Assembly (NCBI GenBank): GCA_033032865.1
Contig: JAWHQI010000001.1
Span: forward strand, 5,157,001 to 5,221,000
Direction: 5' to 3'
Origin: Dactylorhiza incarnata
Taxonomy: Eukaryota; Streptophyta; Magnoliopsida; Asparagales; Orchidaceae
Length of the DNA stretch: 64,000 nt
How positions within the stretch are numbered: position 1 is the first letter of the stretch; every line of letters starts with the position of its first letter. Both the position numbers and the translations under genes were made by a program. Under the pieces are notes generated by a model. The model was given only the letters and a program-made list of their open reading frames with translations. It made no database searches and was not told the DNA's origin. This document shows, piece after piece, positions 45,207 to 56,484 of this stretch.

Positions 45207-46087
45207 TAGTTGTATATTTTTTGTGTGCATTGAAGTGCGTGGAACTAAAATTATTTGTGTTTTATTGTGCTCTTACTTTACATATTTCTTGTATTTTTTA
45301 TTAAAACATTTGTTTACTCTATTCAAAATACACTTATGTGCACATCATTATCTTCCATAACACTTCTTCTCATGAGTATTGGATCCTAATGCAAATTCTA
45401 TACTACTCTTTATTTATGAAATGTACTAGATAACCCAGCATGCTTTCTACAATGTTTGGTATGTTTTGAATTTGTGAATTAAAATAACATTGTAGTAATC
45501 TTTTTGATAACATTATTTCATGCTTGGTTACATTATTGTTAAATTTAAAGATTTTAATTGAACAAAGATTTACAAAAAAATCTTCTGTGTGAAATTTAAC
45601 TCATATATTTTTTATGGATCATCATTGATTACAATAAGATGTTTCTTGTATTTCGATAAGTCTTCCGCCTCATAACCATATAGTTGTTTTACCGTGCGCT
45701 TTCATGCTTACTTAAAGTCTTTTATTTTGTGTGCATCATCACTTGAATCTTCAAATTCCTTTCTTGCAACAAGTAGTAGACTTGCTTGGTAAACTCTATA
45801 TTGGTTGCTTTTAACATAATTTTTTTTTAAAAACTCTGATTTATTTATATGAAAATATTGTTAACTCTTATTCATTAATGGAGTTCAAAATAGCTATGTG
45901 AGTGTTTTCATAAATTCAAATAAAAATATAAACCCATAGGCTATGAACTTATCACTAAATTTAAATGCTTAATGTTTCCAATAATTATTATCCATGACTT
46001 CATTTCTCACCATAGCGGGGGCGTAGGGTTGTAGACTTTAGATAACCTTTATCTCTAGTCATGTCTTGTCCTTAACCGGGGAAGGTT

Positions 46088-46175
46088 CCAGTGGGGCCTT
46101 GCGAGGCACTGGGGGGAAAGAGTGCTAGGTTGAGTTGTGTCTAGTGTTTGCATATGGGACTAACACCCCAACCTA
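46088..46175 (+). other. Two strong hairpins in X
   Basis: Hairpin 1 (46088-46112): CCAGT/ACTGG and GCCT/AGGC with loop TGCG. Hairpin 2 (46126-46175): TAGGTTG/CAACCTA and GTGTT/AACAC. Both are kept in X' around 49715-49800. Confidence 0.55.
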
Positions 46176-46454
46176 CGACATTTATGCAGCTCCTCATGCC
46201 CATCCGTCACTTAGTACGGGGCTAGGGTGTATACATATTGTCTGGGTAGTTTAGTTACTCGGAAATCATTTACCTTGTATTTGTTTATGCTACAAACTCT
46301 GATTTATGAAAATGTTGTAATACTCAAACTCTGATCTATTTCAATGAAAAATATTCTAAAACTCCTTATCACTTCCTTCTCTACAAGCTCAATTATGCCT
46401 TTATCTTGTTATCAACTTGTAAGTGGTGCCTCCTTACCCACTTTTGCTAATAAC

Positions 46455-46712
46455 AATAGGGGGAGAACTAACATGATAAATATAATCTGCTATCAAAATA
46501 TAAAACTAACATGCTTAATTAAGATGATAGTCTACATATTAGGGGAGCATTCACTTAGGGGGAGCATGTATTTAGGGGGATTAATTCTAAATGCTAAAAC
46601 CGATAATTATCCTAAGTCATCACTCACACACACACACATATGTTTCTTCATGCTTATATATTAATGCTCCGATTTATCATTAATGGATTTGTTATTATCA
46701 AAAGGGGGAGTG
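46455..46712 (+). promoter_or_regulatory. Multiple polypurine tracts of X
   Basis: AGGGGGA-like tracts at about 46458, 46541, 46556, 46574 and 46702; the last (AAAAGGGGGAGTG) abuts the 3' LTR. Clusters of such tracts are a recorded feature of Sireviruses. A CA repeat lies at 46623-46637. Confidence 0.75.
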
Positions 46713-47996
46713 TGTTGGAACATGGTCTTCCGCATCTCCTAGGTTTGAGAATAACAAATCCTATGTGTATTTGATCTTGTGTGTTTAAGTGTGCATGATA
46801 ACATAGTCCACATGACTCAAGGATTATATAAGAAGGTTGCCCCCAAAGTTGAGCCATAAAATCCAAAACTCCTACTAGCGCCGACGGTAGTACTAGCGCA
46901 GGCGCTAACTGTCATTCGACGAACTGTAAGCTGCGCTCGACGAAATGCTCATAACTGCATTCGATGAAATCTTGCTCGACGAAATGTTAGCTGCGTTCGA
47001 CGAAAATCCGATCGACGAAATGCTTGCTTAAGCACAAATTCTGGGAGTACTTATAGAAGCCGATAGCGCCTGGCGGTATCCGATAGCGCAGGCGATAGCG
47101 AGGAGCACAGTAGGCAAGAGAGAAAAGTTTCCTCCAATTGAAGATTCTGCCGCGCAGAATATGTCCTAATATGGGATAGTGCCGGCGGTAGCACTAGCGC
47201 AGGCGCTAGATCCAAGGCTATAAAAAGGACCGCTTGGCTCCGTCTTCCTAATCCTCTTAAGATCCAAAATTCCAGAGCTTTGTGCCACATCATAGAGAGG
47301 AAGGTTCAGAGAGATACTCCCACAAATCCATGAAGGCTTAAGGAGATCCGTGGAGAAGATTTCAACATGCATCATCATCGTGACGAAAGACCGCATCAAC
47401 TACGATCATACTCTGAATCTTCGTCTACTTCTCCAAGAGATCCACATTGAGGGAGTTTTTATATTATTGTCTTTTCATTTCACATCCTTTCTTGTAATCA
47501 TTTAAGTAAACTCGCCTCGTGTTGGCTACTAGGTCTGGGTAGGACTTATGGATGAAATTCGCCTTGTGTTGGCGACTAGATCTAGGCTAGGTCTAGGGGG
47601 TGCTCGAGGCCATATCCGGGGAAGGGTTGGCTAGAGCGGCTTGAGGCCGAATCCGGGGAGGATAGGCTAGGGCCACCGGTTCGTGGGGATGCGAGTCGGG
47701 ATAGAAAACAAAAAGAGTCTTTCATATTTCGCTTTGATTTCTAGCGTCATTGAAATCAAAATTTTGTAATCATTTTCATTAATAGTAATCATGTCTCTCC
47801 TTTTGTAATAAAAATGATGTGTTCTTCATTTCTCTAAATTGTTTATTATCATCTCTTTTATTATAAAATAATTTAGATCTTTATTCAAAATCACTATTTT
47901 GATCTCTTATTATTTCAAGTATTACAAAATATAATATAAATTTTTGAAAACCCTTATTCACCCCCCCCCCCTCTAAGGGCGCCTACCGATCCAACA
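46713..47996 (+). repeat. X 3' LTR
   Basis: Near-identical to 40485-41765, with TATA box at 47219 and a C run near 47961. It ends CCAACA at 47996, after which the sequence is scrambled. Confidence 0.92.
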
Positions 47997-48387
47997 ATAA
48001 TATATATACCTGCTGCTAACCTTATATAAGTTTTTGAAAACCGGGGAGGGAATGTGTTTTTGAAAACCCTTATTTCAAGTAATCTTGTCTCTCCTTTTCA
48101 ACAATCAAAATCACTATATATACCTGCTGCTAACCTTTCCTTGCTTCGGCTATTTATTTTAGTACTTTAGCCCGCCCCCAGGATACAAATCCGGGGAGGG
48201 AATGTGTTTTCCACATAGTACTGTGACTAACAATTATTCTTATAACCATTCACAGGAGATGGGATAGCGCGAAGCCTTATTTCAAGTACTCACCTTGTTT
48301 ATCCAACAAGGGCGCCACTTATAAACCCTTATAGAATATAATATAAGTTTTTGAAAACCCTTATTTCAAGTATGTTTCTTCATGCTT
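47997..48387 (+). other. Filler DNA: patchwork of X and E2-LTR pieces
   Basis: A string of short copies in direct orientation. E2-LTR pieces (ATATATACCTGCTGCTAACC, GGGGAGGGAATGTGTTTT and a long one at about 48115-48275) alternate with X-LTR pieces (AAGTTTTTGAAAACC, CTTATTTCAAGTA, TGTCTCTCCTTTT, GATCCAACA-like). Near the end is an X-interior piece (TGTTTCTTCATGCTT). Joints share a few bases. The long piece reads through the X target site uninterrupted (GCGCGAAGCC) and differs slightly from 40320-40484, so it came from another E2 copy. Confidence 0.75.
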
Positions 48388-49139
48388 CTGAAATTGGAGA
48401 TGAACGATCGCTGTAGAATAAGCGAGATTGAAGCGATCCCTCTTCGGATGTAGCGTGACGAAGTCCTCCTTCAGAAGCTCTCTAAGCGTTTGGTGGGAGT
48501 ATCTCTCTGATCCTTCCTCTCTATGCTATGGCACGAAGCTCTGGAATTAGGAATCTCAAGAGGATTCTTAAGATGGAGCCAATTGGTCCATTTTATAGCC
48601 TCAGCGCTAGCGCCTGCGCTAGTGCTACCTCTAGCGCTATCCCATATTAGGACACATTCTGCGTGGCAGAATCTTAAATCTGAGGAAACAATTCTCTCTT
48701 GCCTATTGTGCTTCTCGCTATCGCCTGCGGTATCGGATATCGCCTGGCGCTATCTCCTTCTATAAGTTCTCCCGACAATTGCGCTTAAGCCAATATTTCA
48801 TCGAACGAGATTTCGTCGAACGCCGCTAAGAGTTCGTCGAACGAATTTTCGTCGAACGCAGTTATGAGCATTTCATCGAGCGCCGCTAACAGTTTGTCGA
48901 ACGACAGCTAGCGCCTGCGCTAGTACTACCGCCGGCGCTAGTACTACCGCCGGCGCTAGTACTACCGACGGCGCTAGTAGGAGTTTTGGATTTTATGGCT
49001 CAACTTTGGGGGCAACCTTCTTCTGTAATCCTTGAGTCATGTGGACTATATTATCCTGCACACTTAAACACACAAGATCAAATACACATAGGATTTGTTA
49101 TTCTCAAACCTAAAAGATGCGGAAGACCATGTTCCAAAA
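48388..49139 (-). repeat. X' 3' LTR, 3'-truncated
   Basis: On the minus strand the LTR starts at 49139 (TTTTTGGAACATGG, one base off the usual TGTTGG). It includes the TTCGACGAA array and a TATA box (48591-48597), and runs out near 48388. Beyond 48495 it diverges from X. Confidence 0.8.
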
Positions 49140-52100
49140 AACTCCCCCTTTTGATAATAACAAATCCATTAATGATAAATCAAAGCATTAATATATAAGC
49201 ATGAAGAAACATACTTGTGTGTGTGTGTGTGTGTGTGTGTGATGACTTAGGATAATTAATGATTTTAGCATTTAGAATTGATCCCCCTAAATACATGCTC
49301 CCCCTAAGTGAGTGCTCCCCTAATATGTCAACTATCATCTTAATAAAGCATGTTAGTTTTATATTTTGATAGCAGATTATATTTATCATGTTAGTTCTCC
49401 CCCTTTTGTTATTAGCAAAAGTGGGTAAGGAGACACCACTTAAAAGTTGATAATAAGATAAAGGCATGATCGAGCTTTTAGAGAGAATGAAATGATAAGG
49501 AGTTTTAGAATAATTTTTATAGAGATAGATCAGAGTTTTTAGCAATATAACATTTTTAAGTATTATTATGTCGGTTCATCCCCCTTTTTATATAAGAGTT
49601 TTAAGCATAAAGAAATGTAATGATTTCCAAGTAACTAAACTACCCAGACAATATGTCTACACCCTAGCCCCGTACTAAGTGACGGATGGGCATGAGGAGC
49701 TGCATACATGCCGTAGGTTGGGGTGTTAGTCCCATATGCAAACACTAGACAAAACTCAACCTAGCACTCTTTCCCCCAGTGCCTCGCAAGGCCCCACTGG
49801 AACCCTCCCCGGTTAAGGACAAGACATGACTAGAGATAAGGTTATCTAATGTCTACAACTCTACGCCCCCGCTATGGTGAGAAATGAAGTCATGGATAAT
49901 AATTATTGGAAACATTAAGCATTTAACTTTAGTGATAAGTTCATAGCCTACGGGTTTATATTTTTATTTGAATTTATGCAAACACTCACATAGCTATTTT
50001 GAAATCCATTATTGAATCAAAGTTTTTAATATAATAATATTTTCATAGAAATAAATCAGAGTTTTTAATATACCAATATTTTCATAGAAATAAATCAGAG
50101 TTTTATAGCAAAAAAATTCATGTTAAAAGCAACCAATATAAAGTAAACCAAGCAAGTCTACCACTTGTTGCAAGAAAGGAATTTGAAGATTCAAGTGATG
50201 ATGCACACAAATAAAAGACTTTAAATAAGCATGAAAGCGCAAGGTAAAGCAATTATATGGTTATGATGCGGAAGACTTATCGAAATACAAGAACATCTTA
50301 TTGTAATCAATGATGATCCATAAAAAATACATGAGTTAAATTTCATAAAGAAGATGTTTTTGAAAATCTTTGTTCAATTAAAATCTTTAAATTTAACAAT
50401 AATGTAACCAAGCATGAAATAATGTTATCAAAAAGATTACTACAATGTTATTTTAATTCACAAATTCAAAACATACCAAACATTGTAGAAACCATGCTGG
50501 GTTATCTAGTGCATTTCATAAATAAAGAGTAGTATAGAATTTGCATTAGGATCCAATACTCATGAGAAGAAGTGATATGGAAGATAATGATGTGCACATA
50601 AGTGTATTTTGAATAGAGTAAACAAATGTTTTAATCAAAAATATAAGAAATATGTAAAGTAAGAGCACAATAAAACACAAATAATTTTACTTCCACGCAC
50701 TTCAATGCACAAAAAAATGTACAACCACCAAGGTGCTTTGCACACATAATGCTCATTAAGACTTATCAGGGTGCAAAGTAGTGCTCGGGGGATCACACAA
50801 TTTAATTCTTCAATATTGATTTTTTGTTGTGATCCGGTGTACTTAAGAATTAGTGGTTTTTTTATTTTATAAGAAAGTTATGGTCTGCACAAGATACTTT
50901 ACTATTCTTTCCAAGGTGCTCAGCCTCACAATGCTTATTAAGACTTATCAGGAGGTTCAAGTAGTGCTTGGTGGAGTTATTTTTGTCACTTTATTTTATG
51001 ATTTTTGTTTTGTACAAAGTTCTCCGAATACACTTGTTTTGCAAACCAATATAATTTATAAAAACATAACCACTTTTCTTAACTTTTAAAGTGCAAACAA
51101 AGGTTGTGTAGGTAAGATACTTGTGCAATTTTAATTCATTGTACTATTACAAAACATACACAAGCATTCTTAGATTAAACACATAAGTAGACAATGCCAA
51201 AATAAGTGAGTGAATAACGATCATTATCAAACATAAAACATTTACTCATACTTAGAGGCATGCTAAGCTTAGTTCTACACAACTTTTTCAATATAATTGA
51301 TGCACATATTAATAGATATATCAAAGCATGATGAAATCAATGTTCAAATTAGTTTGAAAAGATAAATTACAACATTATAGAAGTTCTAAATTATAGATTA
51401 AATCATGCTTGATTTTCTCAATGATGTCCATACAGTATTTTTCATAATTTAAAGTTTGAACTCATAAGATTGATCTTGGACTTCCCGAGGACTACCTTGT
51501 GAGAGGTTCGCCCGGTACTAGGTGATATGATGGGATGATAGCCCAAATCACCCTTTCGCAAGATACATGTAAATAGAAAAGGTAAGTTCAGAATAATCTT
51601 TTTTTATACTTGTTTTTGTTTTATATTTTTGTATTTGATTTTTGCATATAGGAATAGAAATCAAACAAATAATAAAAAAATATTTTTTGTAATTTGGCGT
51701 TTGTAATTTTGTATTTTCATTTTTCAAAAATCAATTATAGGCATAGATGCAAGAATGAGTAGTACATATAAAATAATATATTTTTAGTGATTTTTCAGAA
51801 TTTTAAAATTACAGAATATCGGACAATTGAGCTAGCGCCGGCGTTAGGTACTAGCGCCTGCGTTAGCTCACATAGAGTGCTTATTTTGATCATATTGCCT
51901 AGATTTTCTTTGATTTTGCTTCCGATTTTTCTTAATTATGTTTGTATAAAGTAAGGCATGTCTAATGAAGTGAAGAGACGAGAAGAAATCGCAAAAAGTT
52001 GCGGAAGTTAAAATTTTAGTACATGGGTTTCATATGCATTAAAGCTCTATATTCATTAGACCTTAATTCTTGAGTTTTGCACAACATATGAATGAGTGAA

Positions 52101-52658
52101 ATGATCATAAATAAGTGAAATAATATTCATGCAATTTTTCAATTCCGATTTGACATGATTATGATTAAACATACTTGGGGTAATTAAAAATGACGCAAAT
52201 ATATTAACTACCTAAGCAAAACTTGCGCATTTTATACATTTAGCCTAATACCCCTAAAATACCTTTTAAATCCATTTTGACACTTATTTCATTTGGTCTT
52301 AATAATTTCATATGACAAATTTAGTTTTTCAATTTTTATAAGACTATTAGGAAATGGATTTAGAAAAAATAAAAAGGATAAGTAGATCACTTGGAAAAAT
52401 GATATGACTTTTATTCAATTTTATTCAATTTCATTTATTTATGAATTTTGGTTTTAAAATGTGAAAGTCATATCACAAGTTATATAAAGTGATCATATCA
52501 TGATAGTTCAATAAAAAGTAAAAACAAAAAGGAAATTGAGCATATCATGAAGTAGAGAATTGATATTTTATTTTGAGTTGATTTCTACTTCATGCAAATG
52601 ATTGGATACTAATGAATAAGAGATTTAGGTATCCAAAGGGGACCAAGTGTGATGGTTC
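49140..52658 (-). other. X' non-coding interior
   Basis: Mirrors 43265-46712 of X. It has polypurine tracts (minus strand) near 49141, 49275, 49297, 49315 and 49398, a GT repeat at 49216-49242, the two hairpins (about 49715-49800), M2 and M1 (50728-50971) and fold D (51474-51562). ORFs here are short and mostly not shared with X. Confidence 0.65.
51474..51562 (-). other. Conserved RNA-like fold, copy D (in X')
   Basis: Reverse complement identical to copy C of X over 89 bases. All proposed pairs are kept. Confidence 0.65.
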
Positions 52659-52756
52659 CTTTGTGTACAACCCTGTATTCGCCGAGTAGGTACTCGAGCC
52701 AAGAGGCATTTCGGAACATCGTTCCTCAGCAGGATCCAAGGAAGGGGGGGAGAACC

Positions 52757-53210
52757 CCAGTAAGGGGCGAGACCAGCCAGGGGGGCCGCCCCTGGCTGGG
52801 TCTCGCCCAACCCCAGTAAGGGGCGAGACCGGCCAGGGGGACCGCCCCTGGCAGGGTCTCGCCCAGCCCCAGCTAAGGGGCGAGACCGGCCAGGGGGGCC
52901 GCCCCTGGCAGGGTCTCGCCCAGCCCCAGCTAAGGGGCGGGACCGGCCAGGGGGACCGCCCCTGGCAGGGTCTCGCCCAGCCCCAGCTAAGGGGCGAGAC
53001 CGGCCAGGGGGACCGCCCCTGGCAGGGTCTCGCCCAGCCCCAGCTAAGGGGCGAGACCGGCCAGGGGGGCCGCCCCTGGCAGGGTCTCGCCCAGCCCCAG
53101 CTAAGGGGCGAGACCGGCCAGGGGGGGCCGCCCCTGGCAGGGTCTCGCCCAGCCCCAGCTAAGGGGCGAGACCAGCAGGGGGGGGCATCCCCGGGTCTCG
53201 CCCCACCCCA
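52757..53210. repeat. 57-bp palindromic repeats in Z 5' LTR
   Basis: Eight tandem units, the last degenerate. Each has GGGCGAGACC and GGTCTCGCCC as outer arms, and CCAGGGG and CCCCTGG as inner arms, so every unit folds on itself. Unit variants (GAGACC or GGGACC; ACCG or GCCG) give each a fingerprint. Confidence 0.85.
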
Positions 53211-53409
53211 GTTAGGGGGCTCGCCGAGCCCCGCGAGGTACCTCTCTCGCCCAGTTTCGGGGGGAGGTGTCGGTCTGCGTTTAGTATCCCAGAACAGCGG
53301 GATTTGGCTATTTGCAGTCCGGTTTTGGCTATTCGCAGTCCAAATCTGAGGGTATTTTGGGTATTCTGCAGTCCAGTTTAGGTTATTTGCAGCCCAGATC
53401 CGAAAATCC

Positions 53410-53417
53410 TATAAATA
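53410..53417 (+). promoter_or_regulatory. TATA box of Z LTR
   Basis: TATAAATA in CCTATAAATAGGACC, conserved at 57286-57293. Transcription would start about 30 bp downstream and copy the U5 part. Confidence 0.7.
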
Positions 53418-53729
53418 GGACCAAGGGGGCACCATTTGGAGAGATCTCTCATCCTAGGCTAGCTCTCTCCTTCTCCCTCTCCCTCCCCAAGTCTCTCTAG
53501 GGGGTGAGGAGAGGCTCCAGTGGTGCCCAAGCTTAGTAGTGGCTTGGGAGGGGAAGTTCCAAGGGGACTTCCGGGTACGTGGCGGGACCTCCCCGCTATG
53601 CCCTTGGTCCAGTCCTTAGTTCTGACACCTTCAACCTAGAGCTCTCCCTTGGGGGAAGTAAGGGTTGGTCGCCCCTCAGCCTCGCTGAGGGCCCCGAACT
53701 CCACAGAGACCGAGTTGTCGGTTTCAACA

Positions 53730-53777
53730 TTTTGGTGCGGTGAGCGTGGAGTGTGATCGATTCAAGAAACCCTCAAG
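53730..53777 (+). promoter_or_regulatory. Z primer-site region and leader
   Basis: TTTTGGTGCGGTGAGCGTGG follows the LTR end. TGGTGCGGTGAGCG sits where a primer site is expected, but I cannot name the tRNA. Confidence 0.4.
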
Positions 53778-55118
53778 ATGAGCTCCATGGATGGAGGTGG
53801 AGGAAGTTCCGACCCAGGTCACTCGCAGCCCCCGGTGGCTGGGGTGATGTTGGAGATGTTCGAAAATTTCAGGCAAGAGGTCCTGCAGACCTTGCAGGTG
53901 ACTTTCGCCTCGATAGGCGAAAGCAGGAGAGGAAGTGGTTCGGAGGTCTCGCCCCGACAGGAGGGTGAGATCCCTCTCAACCAACCAACCAGAGAGGTGC
54001 CAGGAGGGGGCGAGTGGGGAGGCGCCAGGCCCCCACTCGCCCAGCTCCAAGGTGGCGAGTGGGGAGGCGCCAGGCCCCCACTCGCCCAGCCCCAAGGTGA
54101 CGAGTGGGGAGGCGCCAGGCCCCCACTCGCCCAGCCCCAAGGGGGCGAGTGGGGAGGCGCCAGGCCCCCACTCGCCCAGCCCCAAAAGGGGGCGAGCACG
54201 GGAGGTCCCTTTTGTGAGCTGATCCTCTCGGCCCCGATTCCGGAGGGGTTCAAGGGGGCGAAGATGTCTCACTACTTCGGCAAGGATGACCCCATCTTAC
54301 ACCTGCAGTGGTTTGAAGACATGGTCTCCATCATGCCCATGTCGGACGCTTTCAAATGTCGACTCTTCGCGACAACTCTGAAGGAGAAGGCTAGAGATTG
54401 GTTCCACCAGCTCCCTGCGGGATCCATCTATGCCTTTGGAGACTTGCGTCGAGGCTTCCTACTATGCTTCTCGACGTCAAGGAAGAGGAAGAAAGATGCC
54501 GAAGCACTTTTCAAGATCAAGCAAGAGCCAGAAGAGTCGCTGGCTCACTATTTGGAACAGTTCAGGGAGGAGGTTCACCTCGTCGAAGAGGTTCCCGGGT
54601 ACACCCTCAAGCTTGCATTCACGTTGGGGCTGCGGGAGGGCTTCTTCAAGGTGGACCTCAAGAGGAGGGCTCCTTTGTCTTTTGAGGAGTTGATGGAAAG
54701 GGTGGCCGAAGAAGTTGAAAGTGAAGAGGCCAACCCGGAGTTCACAAGAAGGCTAGCCAAGCTGAGTGAGCCAGAGGCAAGGCAACATGGGAGGAAGGTA
54801 GAGGCTCCCAAGAGGAAGTTCGACCAAGAGGAGGACAACTTCCAGGAAGAAGAGACTGACCTCCCAGGGTGGAGGCAGGGCCCGAAAGCACCCTCTTCAC
54901 CACCCCAACAAGCCATGGCGATCGGCCATAGAAGAAGAAGAAATCGTAGGGGAGGAAGAGGGGGCGTCTGGGCGGAGTTACCTTACTGTGACTTCCATCA
55001 GGAGGAGGGTCACGCGACATCCGCCTGCCCTGAGTTCTTGGAGTTAAGGGAGGCGAGGTGTCCGAAGCCGCATCGTCAACAACCAGAAGAGGTCGAGGAG
55101 GACCATGCCTGGGAGTAG
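53778..55118 (+). CDS. gag: Z gag with internal 15-aa repeats
   Basis: An intact 446-residue frame starting MSSMDGGGGSS. Residues about 76-140 hold four copies of a 15-residue repeat (GEWGGARPPLAQPQG; 45 bp each), whose DNA is itself palindromic (GGCGAGTGGGG/CCCCCACTCGCC). A Retrotrans_gag domain follows (about 165-320): FEDMVSIMP, KEKARDWFHQLPAGSI and EPEESLAHYLEQFREEVH. A C-terminal zinc finger reads CDFHQEEGHATSAC, the C-H-H-C form seen in Tat-group Gags, after a basic stretch (GHRRRRNRRGGRGG). No stops or shifts; it may still make Gag, which would need enzymes in trans. The stretch 55119-55250 is untranslated. Confidence 0.85.
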   Translation: MSSMDGGGGSSDPGHSQPPVAGVMLEMFENFRQEVLQTLQVTFASIGESRRGSGSEVSPRQEGEIPLNQPTREVPGGGEWGGARPPLAQLQGGEWGGARPPLAQPQGDEWGGARPPLAQPQGGEWGGARPPLAQPQKGASTGGPFCELILSAPIPEGFKGAKMSHYFGKDDPILHLQWFEDMVSIMPMSDAFKCRLFATTLKEKARDWFHQLPAGSIYAFGDLRRGFLLCFSTSRKRKKDAEALFKIKQEPEESLAHYLEQFREEVHLVEEVPGYTLKLAFTLGLREGFFKVDLKRRAPLSFEELMERVAEEVESEEANPEFTRRLAKLSEPEARQHGRKVEAPKRKFDQEEDNFQEEETDLPGWRQGPKAPSSPPQQAMAIGHRRRRNRRGGRGGVWAELPYCDFHQEEGHATSACPEFLELREARCPKPHRQQPEEVEEDHAWE

Positions 55119-55239
55119 AAGTCCAAGTCCTGGTCTCCGTGCTTAGTTTTTCTTTAAATCCATGTAGTGTGATAGTTGGTTTCCTTACTTAGAGTCTCTT
55201 GCATGTAACCGAATAACTAATGAAATAAAAGTTTTTCTA

Positions 55240-56270
55240 AGTACTTCACCCCTCGGACGGTTCCGCTGACTGGGCTCTCACTAGCCGGCAGGGCAGGTTG
55301 ACCTCACAGGGAGGCTATGTTCTTCACCCCTCGGACGGTTCCGCTGACCGGGCTCTCACTAGCCGGCAGGGCAGGTTGACCTCCCAGGGAGGCTATGTTC
55401 TTAACCCCTCGGACGGTTCCGCTGACCGGGCTCTCACTAGCCGGCAAGGCAGGTTGACCTCCCAGGGAGGCTATGTTCTTAACCCCTCGGATGGTTCCGC
55501 TGACCGGGCTCTCACTAGCCGGCAGGGCAGGTTGACCTCCCAGGGAGGCTATGTTCTTAACCCCTCGGACGGTTCCGCTGACCGGGCTCTCACTAGCCGG
55601 CAGGGCAGGTTGACCTCCCAGGGAGGCTATGTTCTTAACCCCTCAGACGGTTCCGCTGACCGGGCTCTCACTAGCCGGCAGGGCAGGTTGACCTCCCAGG
55701 GAGGCTATGTTCTTAACCCCTCGGACGGTTCCGCTGACCGGGCTCTCACTAGCCGGCAGGGCAGGTTGACCTCCCAGGGAGGCTATGTTCTTAACCCCTC
55801 AGACGGTTCCGCTGACCGGGCTCTCACTAGCCGGCAGGGTAGGTTGACCTCCCAGGGAGGCTATGTTCTTAACCCCTCGGACGGTTCCGCTGACCGGGCT
55901 CTCACTAGCCGGCAGGGCAGGTTGACCTCCCAGGGAGGCTATGTTCTTCACCCCTCGGACGGTTCCGCTGACCGGGCTCTCACTAGCCGGCAGGGCAGGT
56001 TGACCTCCCAGGGAGGCTATGTTCTTCACCCCTCGGATGGTTCCGCTGACCGGGCTCTCACTAGACGGCAGGCCAGGTTGACCTCCCAGGGAGGTTAAGT
56101 GATTTTTCCCCTCGGATGGTTCCGCTGACCGTGCTCTCACTAGACGGCAGGCCAGGTTGACCCCCCAGGGAGGTTAAGTGATTTTTCCCCTCGGATGGTT
56201 CCGCTGACCGGGCTCTCACTAGACGGCAGGCCAGGTTGACCTCCTAGGGAGGTTAGGTAATTTGTTCCCC
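55240..56270 (+). repeat. 78-bp minisatellite in Z
   Basis: About 13 head-to-tail units containing CCCCTCGGACGGTTCCGCTG and GACCTCCCAGGGAGGCTATG. Since 78 is a multiple of three, the array keeps a 266-residue frame (55298-56098) that repeats TSQGGYVLNPSDGSADRALT and six further residues. Outer units are the most diverged. Coding is doubtful. Confidence 0.88.
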
Positions 56271-56484
56271 TCGTTGGCTGACAGGGTAAGAAGGTCTCTC
56301 GGAGAGGTTGTGTTTTTCCCCGAGGTGGCTTCATTAGCTGACGAGGTTGGAGGACCTCTCGGGAATGCTAAGTGTTTTTCCCCAAGGTAGCTCCGTTAGT
56401 CGGATTTCCAGCGACACTCGTCGAATATACAGGGTTGGACATTTCTTTCCGAGCGTGTATCTCGCTCGAAAAGAGCGGGGATTG
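56271..56484 (+). other. Z 3' leader with polypurine tract
   Basis: Decayed repeat-like sequence (GACCTCTCGGGAATGC) ends with GAAAAGAGCGGGGATTG, a purine-rich tract beside the 3' LTR (about 56468-56484). Confidence 0.55.

Larger units (their letters stand above)
43320..46700 (+). other. X non-coding interior with structured islands
   Basis: AT-rich, no credible gene; short ORFs are not conserved in X'. Distinct GC-richer islands stand out: fold C at 44369-44457, paired motifs M1 (44961-45020) and M2 (45146-45206), and two strong hairpins at 46088-46175. Polypurine tracts cluster after 46455. The X' element keeps the same series in the same order. Confidence 0.65.
40485..47996 (+). mobile_element. 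X: gag-only Sirevirus-like (Ty1/copia) element
   Basis: LTRs 40485-41765 and 46713-47996 start TGTTGGAACATGG and end GATCCAACA. An iMet-type primer site follows the first. The interior has one gag-type gene (41816-43186) and 3.4 kb of AT-rich non-coding DNA with structured islands and five polypurine-like tracts. There is no protease, integrase or reverse transcriptase. Multiple polypurine tracts and the coiled-coil gag ending in IWVPK fit Sireviruses. Left flank GCGAA has no copy at 47997; the right side was rearranged. Confidence 0.9.
52664..53729 (+). repeat. Z 5' LTR
   Basis: Starts TGTACAACCCTG and ends GGTTTCAACA. It contains eight 57-bp repeats (about 52757-53210) and a TATA box at 53410 (TATAAATA). 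It is one repeat unit shorter than the 3' LTR. Confidence 0.93.

Noticed and set aside
55298..56098. 266-aa repetitive ORF as a possible secreted or structural protein
   Set aside because: It is a direct translation of the 78-bp minisatellite. The frame is kept because the unit length divides by three. Recorded as a repeat.
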